Shown here one piece after another: positions 29,912 to 36,539 of a DNA stretch of 54,674 bases. Under the pieces are notes generated by a model. That model was not told the DNA's origin. It worked only from the letters and a program-made list of their open reading frames with translations, and made no database searches. The translations under genes and the position numbers were made by a program. The DNA is from Paenibacillus sp. BJ-4 (GTDB lineage: Bacteria > Bacillota > Bacilli > Paenibacillales > Paenibacillaceae), in assembly GCF_020404765.1 (NCBI RefSeq), contig NZ_JAIVEM010000087.1:1-54674 (forward strand). Reading direction: 5' to 3'. Numbering within the stretch: position 1 is the first letter of the stretch; the number at the start of each line of letters is the position of its first letter.

Positions 29912-30355
29912 TTACAGCTTTTTACGCATGCGTACGTGCGGTATTCCGGCATCGTCAAAAGGTTCATCGGATATCGTCTCATAACCGAGCTTTTCATAAA
30001 ACTTTTCAGCTTGACATTGGGCATCCAACAGCGAATATCTTAGCCCCAGCTCACGCGCGCGCTCTTCCAGTGCCAGTAGCAATATGCGCCCATAACCCGC
30101 TGCACGATGCTCCTTAAGCACGGCAATACGCTGCATTTTAGCAGTATCGTTCTCATAATACGTCAGCCGACCAGTAGCCACCATTTCACCATCGTCACAA
30201 ATTAGCAAATGATGGACGGCATCTCCCAGCTTGTCATAATGATCAATCTCCAGCTCTAGAGGCACCTTTTGTTCCTCAACAAATACTTTGGTACGGATAA
30301 ATATCGCTTCCTGTAGCTGTTCCTCTGTCGTTACACTTATAATTTCTGCGGCCAT
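29912..30355 (-). CDS. GNAT-family N-acetyltransferase (YjcF-like)
   Basis: A 147-residue single-domain acetyltransferase. The acetyl-CoA motif A reads QRIAVLKEHRAAGYGRILL, and the C-terminal motif B is YSLLDAQCQAEKFYEKLGYE. The N-terminus (IFIRTKVFVEEQKVP, ELEIDHYDK) fits the ElaA/YjcF group. The substrate is unknown. A GGGGGAGC site precedes the ATG. Stand-alone gene next to the tRNA. Confidence 0.9.
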   Translation of the reverse strand: MAAEIISVTTEEQLQEAIFIRTKVFVEEQKVPLELEIDHYDKLGDAVHHLLICDDGEMVATGRLTYYENDTAKMQRIAVLKEHRAAGYGRILLLALEERARELGLRYSLLDAQCQAEKFYEKLGYETISDEPFDDAGIPHVRMRKKL

Positions 30356-30494
30356 CCTCTGCTCCCCCTATCACTAATTCAATTGACAATCCCGGTAAAT
30401 TTGAATTATATATATAAATGATGATGAAGTACAAGTTATCTTTATTTTTCTGCTTTACATATATGGTTAATATATGATATTATCTAGTAACCGC

Positions 30495-30566
30495 AGGACG
30501 GTAGCTCAGCGGGAGAGCATTATCTTGACAGGGTAAGGGTCATGGGTTCGATCCCCATCCGTCCTA
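30495..30566 (+). tRNA. tRNA-Val (anticodon GAC)
   Basis: A full cloverleaf can be drawn: 7-bp acceptor (AGGACGG/CCGTCCT), D arm GCTC-GAGC, anticodon arm TTATC-loop TTGACAG-GGTAA (one G-U) with GAC at positions 34-36, and T arm ATGGG-TTCGATC-CCCAT. The length is 72 nt; CCA is not encoded. It is a single tRNA with its own terminator. Confidence 0.93.
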
Positions 30567-30572
30567 TACGTC

Positions 30573-30599
30573 AAAAGCCTTGATGATCAAGGCTTTTTT
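30573..30599 (+). terminator. tRNA-Val terminator
   Basis: Stem AGCCTTGA/TCAAGGCT with a three-base loop, followed by eight Ts, seven bases after the tRNA end. Confidence 0.9.
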
Positions 30600-30698
30600 T
30601 GTTTTTCAGAAACCATCGAATAGAAAAATAGTGCCATAATCAGCACCATTTATCTATTCCTCTAACCATCTTAAGAAAAGAAGGGGAAAAGTATATTC

Positions 30699-30818
30699 TC
30701 TTCAGATGAAGCGTTACTTAAGATGCTCTATCTATTCGCGATGGATGGCTAGATGGTCAACTCCCCATGCAAGGGGAATTCCTTATACACGAGTTTACAC
30801 AGAATTCTTGACAGCCCC
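30699..30818 (+). mobile_element. IS256-type transposase and right-end remnant
   Basis: One plus frame reads SSDEALLKMLYLFAMDG and then a stop. This resembles the C-terminal part of IS256-family transposases, which typically have a DEALLK-LYLA motif. About 60 bases on, the string TTTACACAGAATTCTTGACA (30794-30813) resembles the right end typical of IS256 elements (TTTACACA-AATTCTTGACA). Everything between is degenerate. Both matches rest on recalled consensus. Confidence 0.5.
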
Positions 30819-30830
30819 TGGTAAATGTCT

Positions 30831-31484
30831 CTATTTCTTAGTTGCAATAAGCGAGATTAAGTTCATATATTTCCCGTTATCAGCATCTAGCAGTGCGATA
30901 TTATCACGTGCATAATCGTTGTCGCACTGAAGCCATTCATCCCAAGCTTTCGAGAAGCCATTCATTTCTCTTACCGATTCAACGCAAACATTTGGCGACT
31001 GTTGCCATAATTCCCTCCACCAATCGCAAGTATGCCAATGAATATCGTCCTCACTAAGCGATAAGAACGGCTGCAAATCGACAGGTATAGCTCCATTAAA
31101 CTCCGTCTTTACCCCTGGCATCGCTACAGCCAGTATACCTCCTTTTTTAACTAGTGGAGTCAGATGGCAGTCCAAGTATTGTTCCGCAAAAGGCAAGCTG
31201 CAGGCATCTGCATGGATAGAAATAATTTGGTTTTCGAGACCAAACTCTCTGAATCTTCGATAGTTTTCAGTTCCATTAATCCATAAGTCGACAGCAAACA
31301 CGGTTACGCCAAACTTTTGTGCAAGATAGATGGAAGTAAGTCCGGTCCTACATCCCAAATCCAGCATTCGCATTCCTTTCTGCAAATGCAAATTTCTCGT
31401 TAGTTCCTCGATCATGATAATCGAACTAGGCCCCATTAAATTTGCTCTTATAAAATCTATGTCATCAAGATCTCGACCGATCAT
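30831..31484 (-). CDS. class I SAM-dependent methyltransferase, probable internal deletion
   Basis: Motif I is MLDLGCRTG near residue 40, then the acidic end of strand 2 (FAVDLW) and HADACSLPFAEQY. In relatives I know, about 20 residues containing FDA and a YHYFG-like stretch follow before the LD-HL-PLVKPGG segment. Here AEQY runs directly into LDCHLTPLVKKGG, so strand 4 and its catalytic-face loop seem to be missing without loss of frame. The C-terminus (WWRELW, DNDYARDN, GKYMNLISLI) fits the same family. The SD is AGGAGGGGG. It follows the GNAT gene by 16 bases and is probably co-transcribed. The substrate is unknown; activity is doubtful if the gap is real. Confidence 0.85.
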   Translation of the reverse strand: MIGRDLDDIDFIRANLMGPSSIIMIEELTRNLHLQKGMRMLDLGCRTGLTSIYLAQKFGVTVFAVDLWINGTENYRRFREFGLENQIISIHADACSLPFAEQYLDCHLTPLVKKGGILAVAMPGVKTEFNGAIPVDLQPFLSLSEDDIHWHTCDWWRELWQQSPNVCVESVREMNGFSKAWDEWLQCDNDYARDNIALLDADNGKYMNLISLIATKK

Positions 31485-31500
31485 TTCTATTGACCCCCTC

Positions 31501-32007
31501 CTATTTCTTCATTTGATATTTCCAATAAAGCAATTCTTCATCTTTGTGATTAAGTTGGAACCCTAATTTCAACAATACATTTCTAGAGCTGACATTGGCA
31601 GGTTCACATCTCGCCGTAATGATTTGGACCTCGTCATGCTTTAGGGCCCATTCTACTAATTTTTGAGCCGCTTCAAAGCAATAGCCTTTGCGGCGATGGC
31701 TTTCATTCGTTGCAAAACCGATTTCAATCCTACCGTCCTGATCGGGATCTCCTAAAAAACCAATTCCCCCAACAATTTCTTGTGTATCCTTAGCCACAAT
31801 GATCCATGAATCAAATCCTCTAGTGCCATTATTTTTGATCAGAAGCTCTCGAAAGTACGGTAATGCTTCAAAAAAATCTGTACCTGGCCATTCGCCGTTG
31901 GTTTTGTAACCCAAAGCTTCAATAGCACCGGTATCACGCCGAGCTGCTGCTTCGATTAAATCCAGATCAAGTGTTTTTAATATAAGTTGATTCGTTTGAA
32001 GTTTCAT
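31501..32007 (-). CDS. GNAT-family N-acetyltransferase (RimJ/RimL-like)
   Basis: A 168-residue acetyltransferase of the RimJ-like branch. It has IVAKDTQEIVGGIGFLG, then EIGFATNESHRRKGYCFEAA as the acetyl-CoA motif A, and ANVSSRNVLLKLGF as motif B. AAAGGTGG lies seven bases before the ATG. It is the first gene of a two-gene operon with the methyltransferase and sits behind a long leader with two terminators. Such enzymes acetylate protein N-termini, small amines or antibiotics; the attenuated leader makes a role in drug resistance plausible, but that is inference. Confidence 0.9.
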   Translation of the reverse strand: MKLQTNQLILKTLDLDLIEAAARRDTGAIEALGYKTNGEWPGTDFFEALPYFRELLIKNNGTRGFDSWIIVAKDTQEIVGGIGFLGDPDQDGRIEIGFATNESHRRKGYCFEAAQKLVEWALKHDEVQIITARCEPANVSSRNVLLKLGFQLNHKDEELLYWKYQMKK

Positions 32008-32143
32008 GTATTGTCCACCTTTCTAATTGAAGAACGCAGACCACTCTTATTTGCTTAGAATCGGTCTTTCATTCAAGATATCCAGTTTAATTTGACCGAT
32101 TTGCAGCATTTCACTTCCATCCCCCCTTTGATTAAAATAGAAA

Positions 32144-32176
32144 AGGGCAGGAATGAACATACGTCATCCCTACCCT
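32144..32176 (-). terminator. second leader terminator of GNAT operon
   Basis: On the minus strand a 13-bp stem (AGGGTAGGGATGA with TCATTCCTGCCCT, two G-U pairs) and a seven-base loop, followed by TTTTCTATTTT. It lies between the first leader terminator and the GNAT start. Confidence 0.7.
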
Positions 32177-32200
32177 AATATCACCTGATATTTAAGCCAC

Positions 32201-32229
32201 AAAAAAATCCGCGCTGAACCAGCACGGAT
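32201..32229 (-). terminator. leader terminator of attenuator
   Basis: On the minus strand ATCCGTGCTG pairs with CAGCGCGGAT (10 bp, one G-U) around a three-base loop, followed by six further Ts. Its 5' arm begins with ATCCGT, which can instead pair with ACGGAT (32275-32270) to form an antiterminator. Confidence 0.85.
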
Positions 32230-32387
32230 GTGGACTCTTTATAACAGGCATCCCTAAGGATCTGGTTATATCCGTTGTTCTCAACTAATTCCGAAGCTTC
32301 AAAACCCATCCGTATTACATAAATTGGACAGACGGATAGTGAGTGCATGAAAACTTCTTTTTATGGAATTGGATTAGTTAAGAACGG
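32230..32387 (-). promoter_or_regulatory. competing RNA structures of a ribosome-mediated attenuator
   Basis: Minus-strand RNA elements in order: A, CCGTTCTTAACTAAT (32387-32373), which contains the last leader codons; B, a hairpin ATCCGT...ACGGAT (32337-32308); C, ATTAGTTGAGAACAACGG (32289-32272); D, a hairpin (32269-32241). A pairs with C over 13 bp with one G-U, plus CC/GG. This hides CGG of ACGGAT (32275-32270). If C is free, ACGGAT can pair with ATCCGT of the terminator around hairpin D. The predicted logic is: free movement of ribosomes leads to A-C pairing and termination; a ribosome held on the leader peptide leads to antitermination. Confidence 0.7.
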
Positions 32388-32397
32388 CTCCAGACAA
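32374..32397 (-). CDS. putative leader peptide (7 codons, TTG start)
   Basis: TAAGGAGAGA (SD core at 32411-32406) is followed after eight bases by TTG, then codons for SGAVLN and TAA. The transcript would start about eight bases before the SD, a very short 5' end as in known antibiotic-sensing leaders. The last four codons lie inside the RNA element that pairs with the downstream sequence. Translation is inferred from the ribosome site and the RNA architecture only. Confidence 0.5.
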   Translation of the reverse strand: MSGAVLN

Positions 32398-32425
32398 AAA
32401 AATCTCTCCTTAGTGAACTATCCTT

Positions 32426-32454
32426 ATTATACGAAGGAAAATTTTATCTGCCAA
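32426..32454 (-). promoter_or_regulatory. sigma-A promoter of GNAT-methyltransferase operon
   Basis: On the minus strand TTGGCA (32454-32449), exactly 17 bases, TATAAT (32431-32426). Transcription would start near 32419, giving a leader of about 410 bases before the GNAT start. Confidence 0.8.
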
Positions 32455-32559
32455 CCCTTTACCTTGTTATGAAAAAGCTTTATTAAAACTAAACAAGCTC
32501 AGCCAGGTTATGGACCGAAGCATCTCTAGGAATCCTTCATTCATCATACTTAGAAGATA

Positions 32560-32590
32560 AAAAGCCGACCTAAAAATAGGATCGGCTTTT
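32560..32590. terminator. terminator of nirBD
   Basis: Stem AAAAGCCGA/TCGGCTTTT with a 13-base loop. It has As on one side and Ts on the other, so it can act in both directions. It lies about 85 bases beyond the nirD stop. Confidence 0.75.
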
Positions 32591-32675
32591 GTGCGTACAG
32601 TTTATCATTACAGCTACTCTATATTATAGAAGAAATAAATGTAATAAGGCATAGAAGTACCCTATTCACAGAACC

Positions 32676-33008
32676 CTAGATTACGATATAAACAGCTCCG
32701 CTTTCATGATCAATCTCTGTCGGGAAAGCAGTCACACACCCGGTATCCGGTTCTCGTACCTGACCAGTGGACAGGTCAATTTTCCGGTCATGGAGCGGAC
32801 AATGGACTGTTGATCCACATACCATTCCTTCGGACAACCGTCCGCCTTTATGCGGACAACGGTTTTCAAGCGCACGAACACTTCCGTCACTCTGCCGAAA
32901 TAGGGCTATCTCTGTATTATGAATACGGACTGTACGGGCTCCCCATCGATCAATATCGTTCAGATTGGCTACTCTGATTCTGCTGGTTGTCGTCGTGTTG
33001 ATCTCCAT
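32676..33008 (-). CDS. nirD: nitrite reductase [NAD(P)H] small subunit (Rieske)
   Basis: A 110-residue Rieske-fold protein that partners NirB in reducing nitrite to ammonium. The 2Fe-2S ligands are visible as CPHKGG and CPLHDRKIDL (C-x-H ... C-x2-H). AGGAGG precedes the ATG. It starts 13 bases after nirB, in the same operon. Its length is typical of assimilatory NirD. Confidence 0.96.
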   Translation of the reverse strand: MEINTTTTSRIRVANLNDIDRWGARTVRIHNTEIALFRQSDGSVRALENRCPHKGGRLSEGMVCGSTVHCPLHDRKIDLSTGQVREPDTGCVTAFPTEIDHESGAVYIVI

Positions 33009-33021
33009 TTTTTTCAGCCTC

Positions 33022-35454
33022 CTATTCCGTTACTGTGTTAAGCTCCGGTAGCTGCACAAAGTTTTTGAGCAGCTCTTTGTCCTGAATGATTTCCCGCCAA
33101 GGATCAGTCGTCGTGCTTAGCGTCTCCTCAATTCTGCCCACCAGTTCCTGTCTCGTCTCCGCATTCGCAAGCGCCTGTTTGATGGATTCCAAGCCGACCC
33201 GTTCCACCCAGTGCGCCGTACGTTCGTTCCAATTCGCCTGCTCACGGTAATACTGCAAATAGGCACCAGTCCATTCCATGACCTCATCCTCGGTTTTAAC
33301 GGTACAAAGCAGTTCAGCCGCCCGTACCTTAATGCCGCCGTTACCGCCAACGTAAATTCCCCAGCCACCATCAATAGCCACGACGCCTAAATCCTTGATC
33401 GTCGCTTCTGCACAGTTCCGCGGACAACCGGACACGGCCAGTTTAACCTTGGATGGCGCATTCAGGCGCTCAAATGCCTTTTCCAACCGGATGCCCATTC
33501 CCATCGCATCCTGGGTGCCGAAACGACAAAAGGTATTGCCGACGCATGTCTTAACCGTTCGTAGGGTCTTCCCGTAGGCATGCCCGGATGGCATGTCTAA
33601 CTCGGACCAGATACCCGGCAAATCCTCTTTTTTCACACCAAGCAGATCAAGACGCTGTCCGCCCGTAAATTTTACCAAAGGCACATTGTATTTTTCCGCG
33701 ATAGCAGCAATTTTCTTCAGGTCGGCAGGTGAAGTAACTCCTCCATAAATGCGGGGCACGACAGAATAGGTGCCGTCTTTCTGGATATTGGCATGGTACC
33801 TTTCATTTGTGAATCTGGATTCCTTCTCATCCTCATAATCCAGCGGCCACAGCATACCTAGATAATAATTGAGCGCAGGTCGGCATTTGGTACACCCTTC
33901 AGGTTCGTTCCAACCCAGCACGTTCATCACTTCTTTGACGCTCTTCAATCCCATTTTCCGGATGCCGCCAATGATCGCTTCCCGGTCAAGTGTCGTACAA
34001 CCGCAAATGCCTTCTTTTGTCAGTTCACCTGTTTCTGTGCCTGCATACAGCTGTAAGAGCCCCTCCACTAATGGCTTGCAGCCACCGCAGGATGCGGATG
34101 CCTTCGTGCAGGCCTTAATCTCCCCAAGGCTCCGGCAGCCAGCCGCAACCGCGTCCCCGATGTCTCTCTTGGACACACCATTACATCCGCATACAATTTC
34201 GTCATCAGACATTTGCTCCAACATGATGGAGCCGCTTGCTTCTGGTTGACCAGGGTTGAAGCCGAGCAACAGCTCTTTCTCACGACCAACCACCGACTCG
34301 CCATTTTTGATCAACGAAAACAGCTTGGCTCCGTCAGATGTATCACCGAACAGAACGGCTCCGATCAGTTTATCTTCCCTGATTACGATTTTTTTGTAGA
34401 CGCCGCTAATTTCATCCTGATATCGAAGGGAACGCGTTCCCGGTTCGTCCTTATAGCACCCTGCGGAAAACACATCTACGCCCGATACCTTCAGTCTCGT
34501 CGAAATGACGGAACCACTATAGCCCGGGGTTTCCATTCCCGCTAGCCGTTGTGCCAGCACACCACCCTGTTCATATAATGGAGCTACCAGCCCGTAGGTG
34601 ATTCCCCGGTGCTCTGCACATTCTCCTACGGCGTATATGCCAGGAATGCCTGTTTCCATGTAATCATTTACGATAATGCCGCGATTTACAGGAATCCCTG
34701 CCGACACCGCAAGCTCAATGTCTGGTATGATGCCAACTGCCATAACGATCAGATCCGCTTCCAGCTCGCTGCCGTCGGCAAATTTCACTGCCTCTACACG
34801 GCGACGGCCTGTGATAGCTGCTGTTCTCTTATTGACCAGAAAGTTCATTCCCTGCTCCTCCAGCTCGCGCCTTAGCATAAGGGAAGCGGCCTCATCCAGC
34901 TGCCGGTCCATAATATGTTCGTGAATATGAATAACCGTAACATCCATCCCCAAGTTGAGTAGTCCCCTGGCAGCCTCCAACCCAAGCAATCCGCCGCCGA
35001 TGACGGCTGCTTTTTTATGCGTCTTCGCCGTCTCCATCATCGTTTCACAGTCACGAATATCCCGGAAGCCGATAACACCATCTTTGTTTGCTCCCGGAAG
35101 CGGCAGGATGAAGGCGTTGGAGCCTGTAGCCAGCAGCAGCACATCATAAGGAACGCATACACCGGAGCGGGACGTCACCCGGCGCTTGTCTGTGTCGATC
35201 TCTGTGACAGGATCACCGGTATACAACCGGATATGATTTTCTTCATACCAGCTCCAGTCGTTGATGACTATATCCTGCAAACCAGCCCCTCCAGCCAAAA
35301 CGGAGGACAACATGATCCGGTTATAATTCGGGTGAGGCTCAGCTCCGAATACCGTAATGTCATAGACGCCCGGAGCGATCTTCAGTAAATGCTCAAGGGT
35401 ACGTATCCCCGCTATTCCGTTGCCGACCAGCACTAGCTTTTTGATGTGGTTCAT
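33022..35454 (-). CDS. nirB: nitrite reductase [NAD(P)H] large subunit
   Basis: The 810-residue assimilatory enzyme. The N-terminus is an FAD/NAD(P)H oxidoreductase (VLVGNGIAGIRTLEHLL; GLLGLEAARGLLNLGMDV; GIYAVGECAEHRG). A BFD-like 2Fe-2S region follows (CGCNGVSK near 425, SASCGGCKPLVEG). The C-terminal half has the nitrite/sulfite reductase ferredoxin-like domain and the sirohaem-4Fe-4S ligands as CVGNTFC (C-x5-C, near 637) and CPRNC (C-x3-C, near 677). The ATG follows GAGAGG. It is expressed from a GlnR/TnrA-like promoter with an ANTAR leader. Confidence 0.97.
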   Translation of the reverse strand: MNHIKKLVLVGNGIAGIRTLEHLLKIAPGVYDITVFGAEPHPNYNRIMLSSVLAGGAGLQDIVINDWSWYEENHIRLYTGDPVTEIDTDKRRVTSRSGVCVPYDVLLLATGSNAFILPLPGANKDGVIGFRDIRDCETMMETAKTHKKAAVIGGGLLGLEAARGLLNLGMDVTVIHIHEHIMDRQLDEAASLMLRRELEEQGMNFLVNKRTAAITGRRRVEAVKFADGSELEADLIVMAVGIIPDIELAVSAGIPVNRGIIVNDYMETGIPGIYAVGECAEHRGITYGLVAPLYEQGGVLAQRLAGMETPGYSGSVISTRLKVSGVDVFSAGCYKDEPGTRSLRYQDEISGVYKKIVIREDKLIGAVLFGDTSDGAKLFSLIKNGESVVGREKELLLGFNPGQPEASGSIMLEQMSDDEIVCGCNGVSKRDIGDAVAAGCRSLGEIKACTKASASCGGCKPLVEGLLQLYAGTETGELTKEGICGCTTLDREAIIGGIRKMGLKSVKEVMNVLGWNEPEGCTKCRPALNYYLGMLWPLDYEDEKESRFTNERYHANIQKDGTYSVVPRIYGGVTSPADLKKIAAIAEKYNVPLVKFTGGQRLDLLGVKKEDLPGIWSELDMPSGHAYGKTLRTVKTCVGNTFCRFGTQDAMGMGIRLEKAFERLNAPSKVKLAVSGCPRNCAEATIKDLGVVAIDGGWGIYVGGNGGIKVRAAELLCTVKTEDEVMEWTGAYLQYYREQANWNERTAHWVERVGLESIKQALANAETRQELVGRIEETLSTTTDPWREIIQDKELLKNFVQLPELNTVTE

Positions 35455-35504
35455 CAGACCTCTCCCCTTCTGTTCATATCTTCAAAACACTTCAAAACAT
35501 AAAA

Positions 35505-35558
35505 AGCCTGCTTCACATAGGGAGATTCAAAACATCCCTCCACATGTGATAACAGGCT
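35505..35558 (-). terminator. leader terminator of nirBD
   Basis: On the minus strand AGCCTG, TCACAT and GGGA pair with TCCC, ATGTGA and CAGGCT, with small bulges, followed by five Ts. The first arm shares bases with ANTAR hairpin P2, so the two structures exclude each other. Confidence 0.8.
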
Positions 35559-35592
35559 CCATTGCCGTTTCATTGAATACGCCGTTGTATCC
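35555..35592 (-). promoter_or_regulatory. ANTAR antiterminator target, nirBD leader
   Basis: Two hairpins on the minus strand. P1 (35592-35575) has a 6-bp stem GGATAC/GTATTC and hexaloop AACGGC. P2 (35566-35555) has stem GGC/GCC and hexaloop AATGGA. Both loops have A at position 1 and G at position 4, the known signature of ANTAR-protein binding sites. P2 overlaps the terminator. Confidence 0.82.
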
Positions 35593-35623
35593 ATCAAAGT
35601 ATGGAATTAAAAGTACTGTAGCC

Positions 35624-35663
35624 AATATATAACGATTCAAGTTCTATGTCAATATTCCTTACG
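35624..35663 (-). promoter_or_regulatory. nirBD promoter with GlnR/TnrA-like box
   Basis: TTGACA (35652-35647), 17 bases, TATATT (35629-35624) on the minus strand. A GlnR/TnrA-like box (CGTAA-N7-TGACA, one mismatch to TGTNA-N7-TNACA, 35663-35647) overlaps the -35. Confidence 0.75.
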
Positions 35664-35915
35664 TATTATCTTATGAAAATTATATTTTACCATCATGTAA
35701 CATGTTTATGACGTATTAAAAATCACTTTTTTAGAAAGTTTGGATTGATTTTCAGACGAAAACACGCCAAAATGGATTAAAAGTCCGTTTTCCCCTCACA
35801 ATGCTCAAAAAAACGTACACAAATAAAAAAACACATGTCATGTTTGTTATCAAGAAACACATCCTGTCATCCCCATCGCTTACTACCCTTCATGTTACAG
35901 AAAGGAGGAGCCCAC
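35664..35915. other. divergent region between nirB and the ANTAR gene
   Basis: About 250 AT-rich bases. No clear promoter for the ANTAR gene could be fixed; a TGTCATGTTTGTTATCA string near 35848 only partly fits a GlnR/TnrA box. No ANTAR hairpin pair was found on this strand. Confidence 0.4.
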
Positions 35916-36518
35916 TTGCGTTCCTTGTTGGTAATTCACTCACATTCAGAACATGTATCCGGGCAGGCACACGCCGCATCCTTAGGGCAGGCAGGACCTG
36001 AGCACCTTTTGGAGTCCAACGGATATCTAACGCTATCCTGCCATGATGAATCTGAAATCAAACAGCTGATTCATGAGGCAGATGCGGCGGTATTGAATAT
36101 ACCTGTCGGTACCATCAATATATGGTCCAATAGGCTGGAGCAAGCCAAAGCAATCCCATTGCTCTGGTGGTGCAGCGCGGAATCTGCTCAATCATCGACG
36201 GAATCCTGCGAAGCCAATGTTCCTGTCGACGGCATTTTAACTCCCTCTATGGCAGCACATGAGCTGAATTGGGCTCTTCATTTTAGTGCCAAACGTTTTT
36301 TCGAACGCCAGCACTGGCTAAGTGAGCGCAAACAACTGACCGCTCGGCTGGAAGAGCGCAAATGGATTGACATGGCCAAAGGAATACTTGGCGAAGTAAA
36401 CGGCATTCCGGAAGCGGAAGCATACGATCTGTTGCGAAAAAAAGCAATGAATGAGCGCAAACGGATCGTTGATGTGGCCATCTCCATCGTCAAAGCACAG
36501 CAAATGCTAAAGGCATAG
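35916..36518 (+). CDS. ANTAR-domain RNA-binding antiterminator (NasR/NasT-like)
   Basis: The C-terminal 60 residues are an ANTAR domain: LEERKWIDMAKGILGEV, EAEAYDLLRKKAMNERKRIV and VAISIV, with the usual AKGIL and three-helix spacing. Before it lies a short coiled coil (about 120-145) and a receiver-like N-terminal domain (LLVIHSHSEHV at its start) with no clear phosphorylated Asp. I chose TTG 35916 because AAAGGAGG lies seven bases upstream; the longer frame from 35835 has no ribosome site. ANTAR proteins bind paired hexaloop hairpins and prevent terminator formation; three such targets lie in this window before nirB, nasB and narK. No NasS-like sensor is present. It is followed by the TrpD2-like gene after 21 bases. 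Confidence 0.9.
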   Translation: MRSLLVIHSHSEHVSGQAHAASLGQAGPEHLLESNGYLTLSCHDESEIKQLIHEADAAVLNIPVGTINIWSNRLEQAKAIPLLWWCSAESAQSSTESCEANVPVDGILTPSMAAHELNWALHFSAKRFFERQHWLSERKQLTARLEERKWIDMAKGILGEVNGIPEAEAYDLLRKKAMNERKRIVDVAISIVKAQQMLKA

Positions 36519-36539
36519 ATTTGAAAGGGGCCCTTAATT

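Noticed and set aside
32181..32348. A 55-codon frame on the minus strand (starts MHSLSVC) in the GNAT leader
   Set aside because: It has no ribosome site and its whole length coincides with the hairpins and terminator of the attenuator, which explain the sequence better. It resembles no family I know.
32201..32430. T-box or metabolite riboswitch before the GNAT operon
   Set aside because: No T-box core or known riboswitch consensus is visible, whereas a short SD-led leader frame and mutually exclusive pairings fit ribosome-mediated attenuation.
35848..35864. GlnR/TnrA box before the ANTAR gene
   Set aside because: TGTCA-N7-TATCA misses the conserved A of the second half and is not placed over a recognisable -35.
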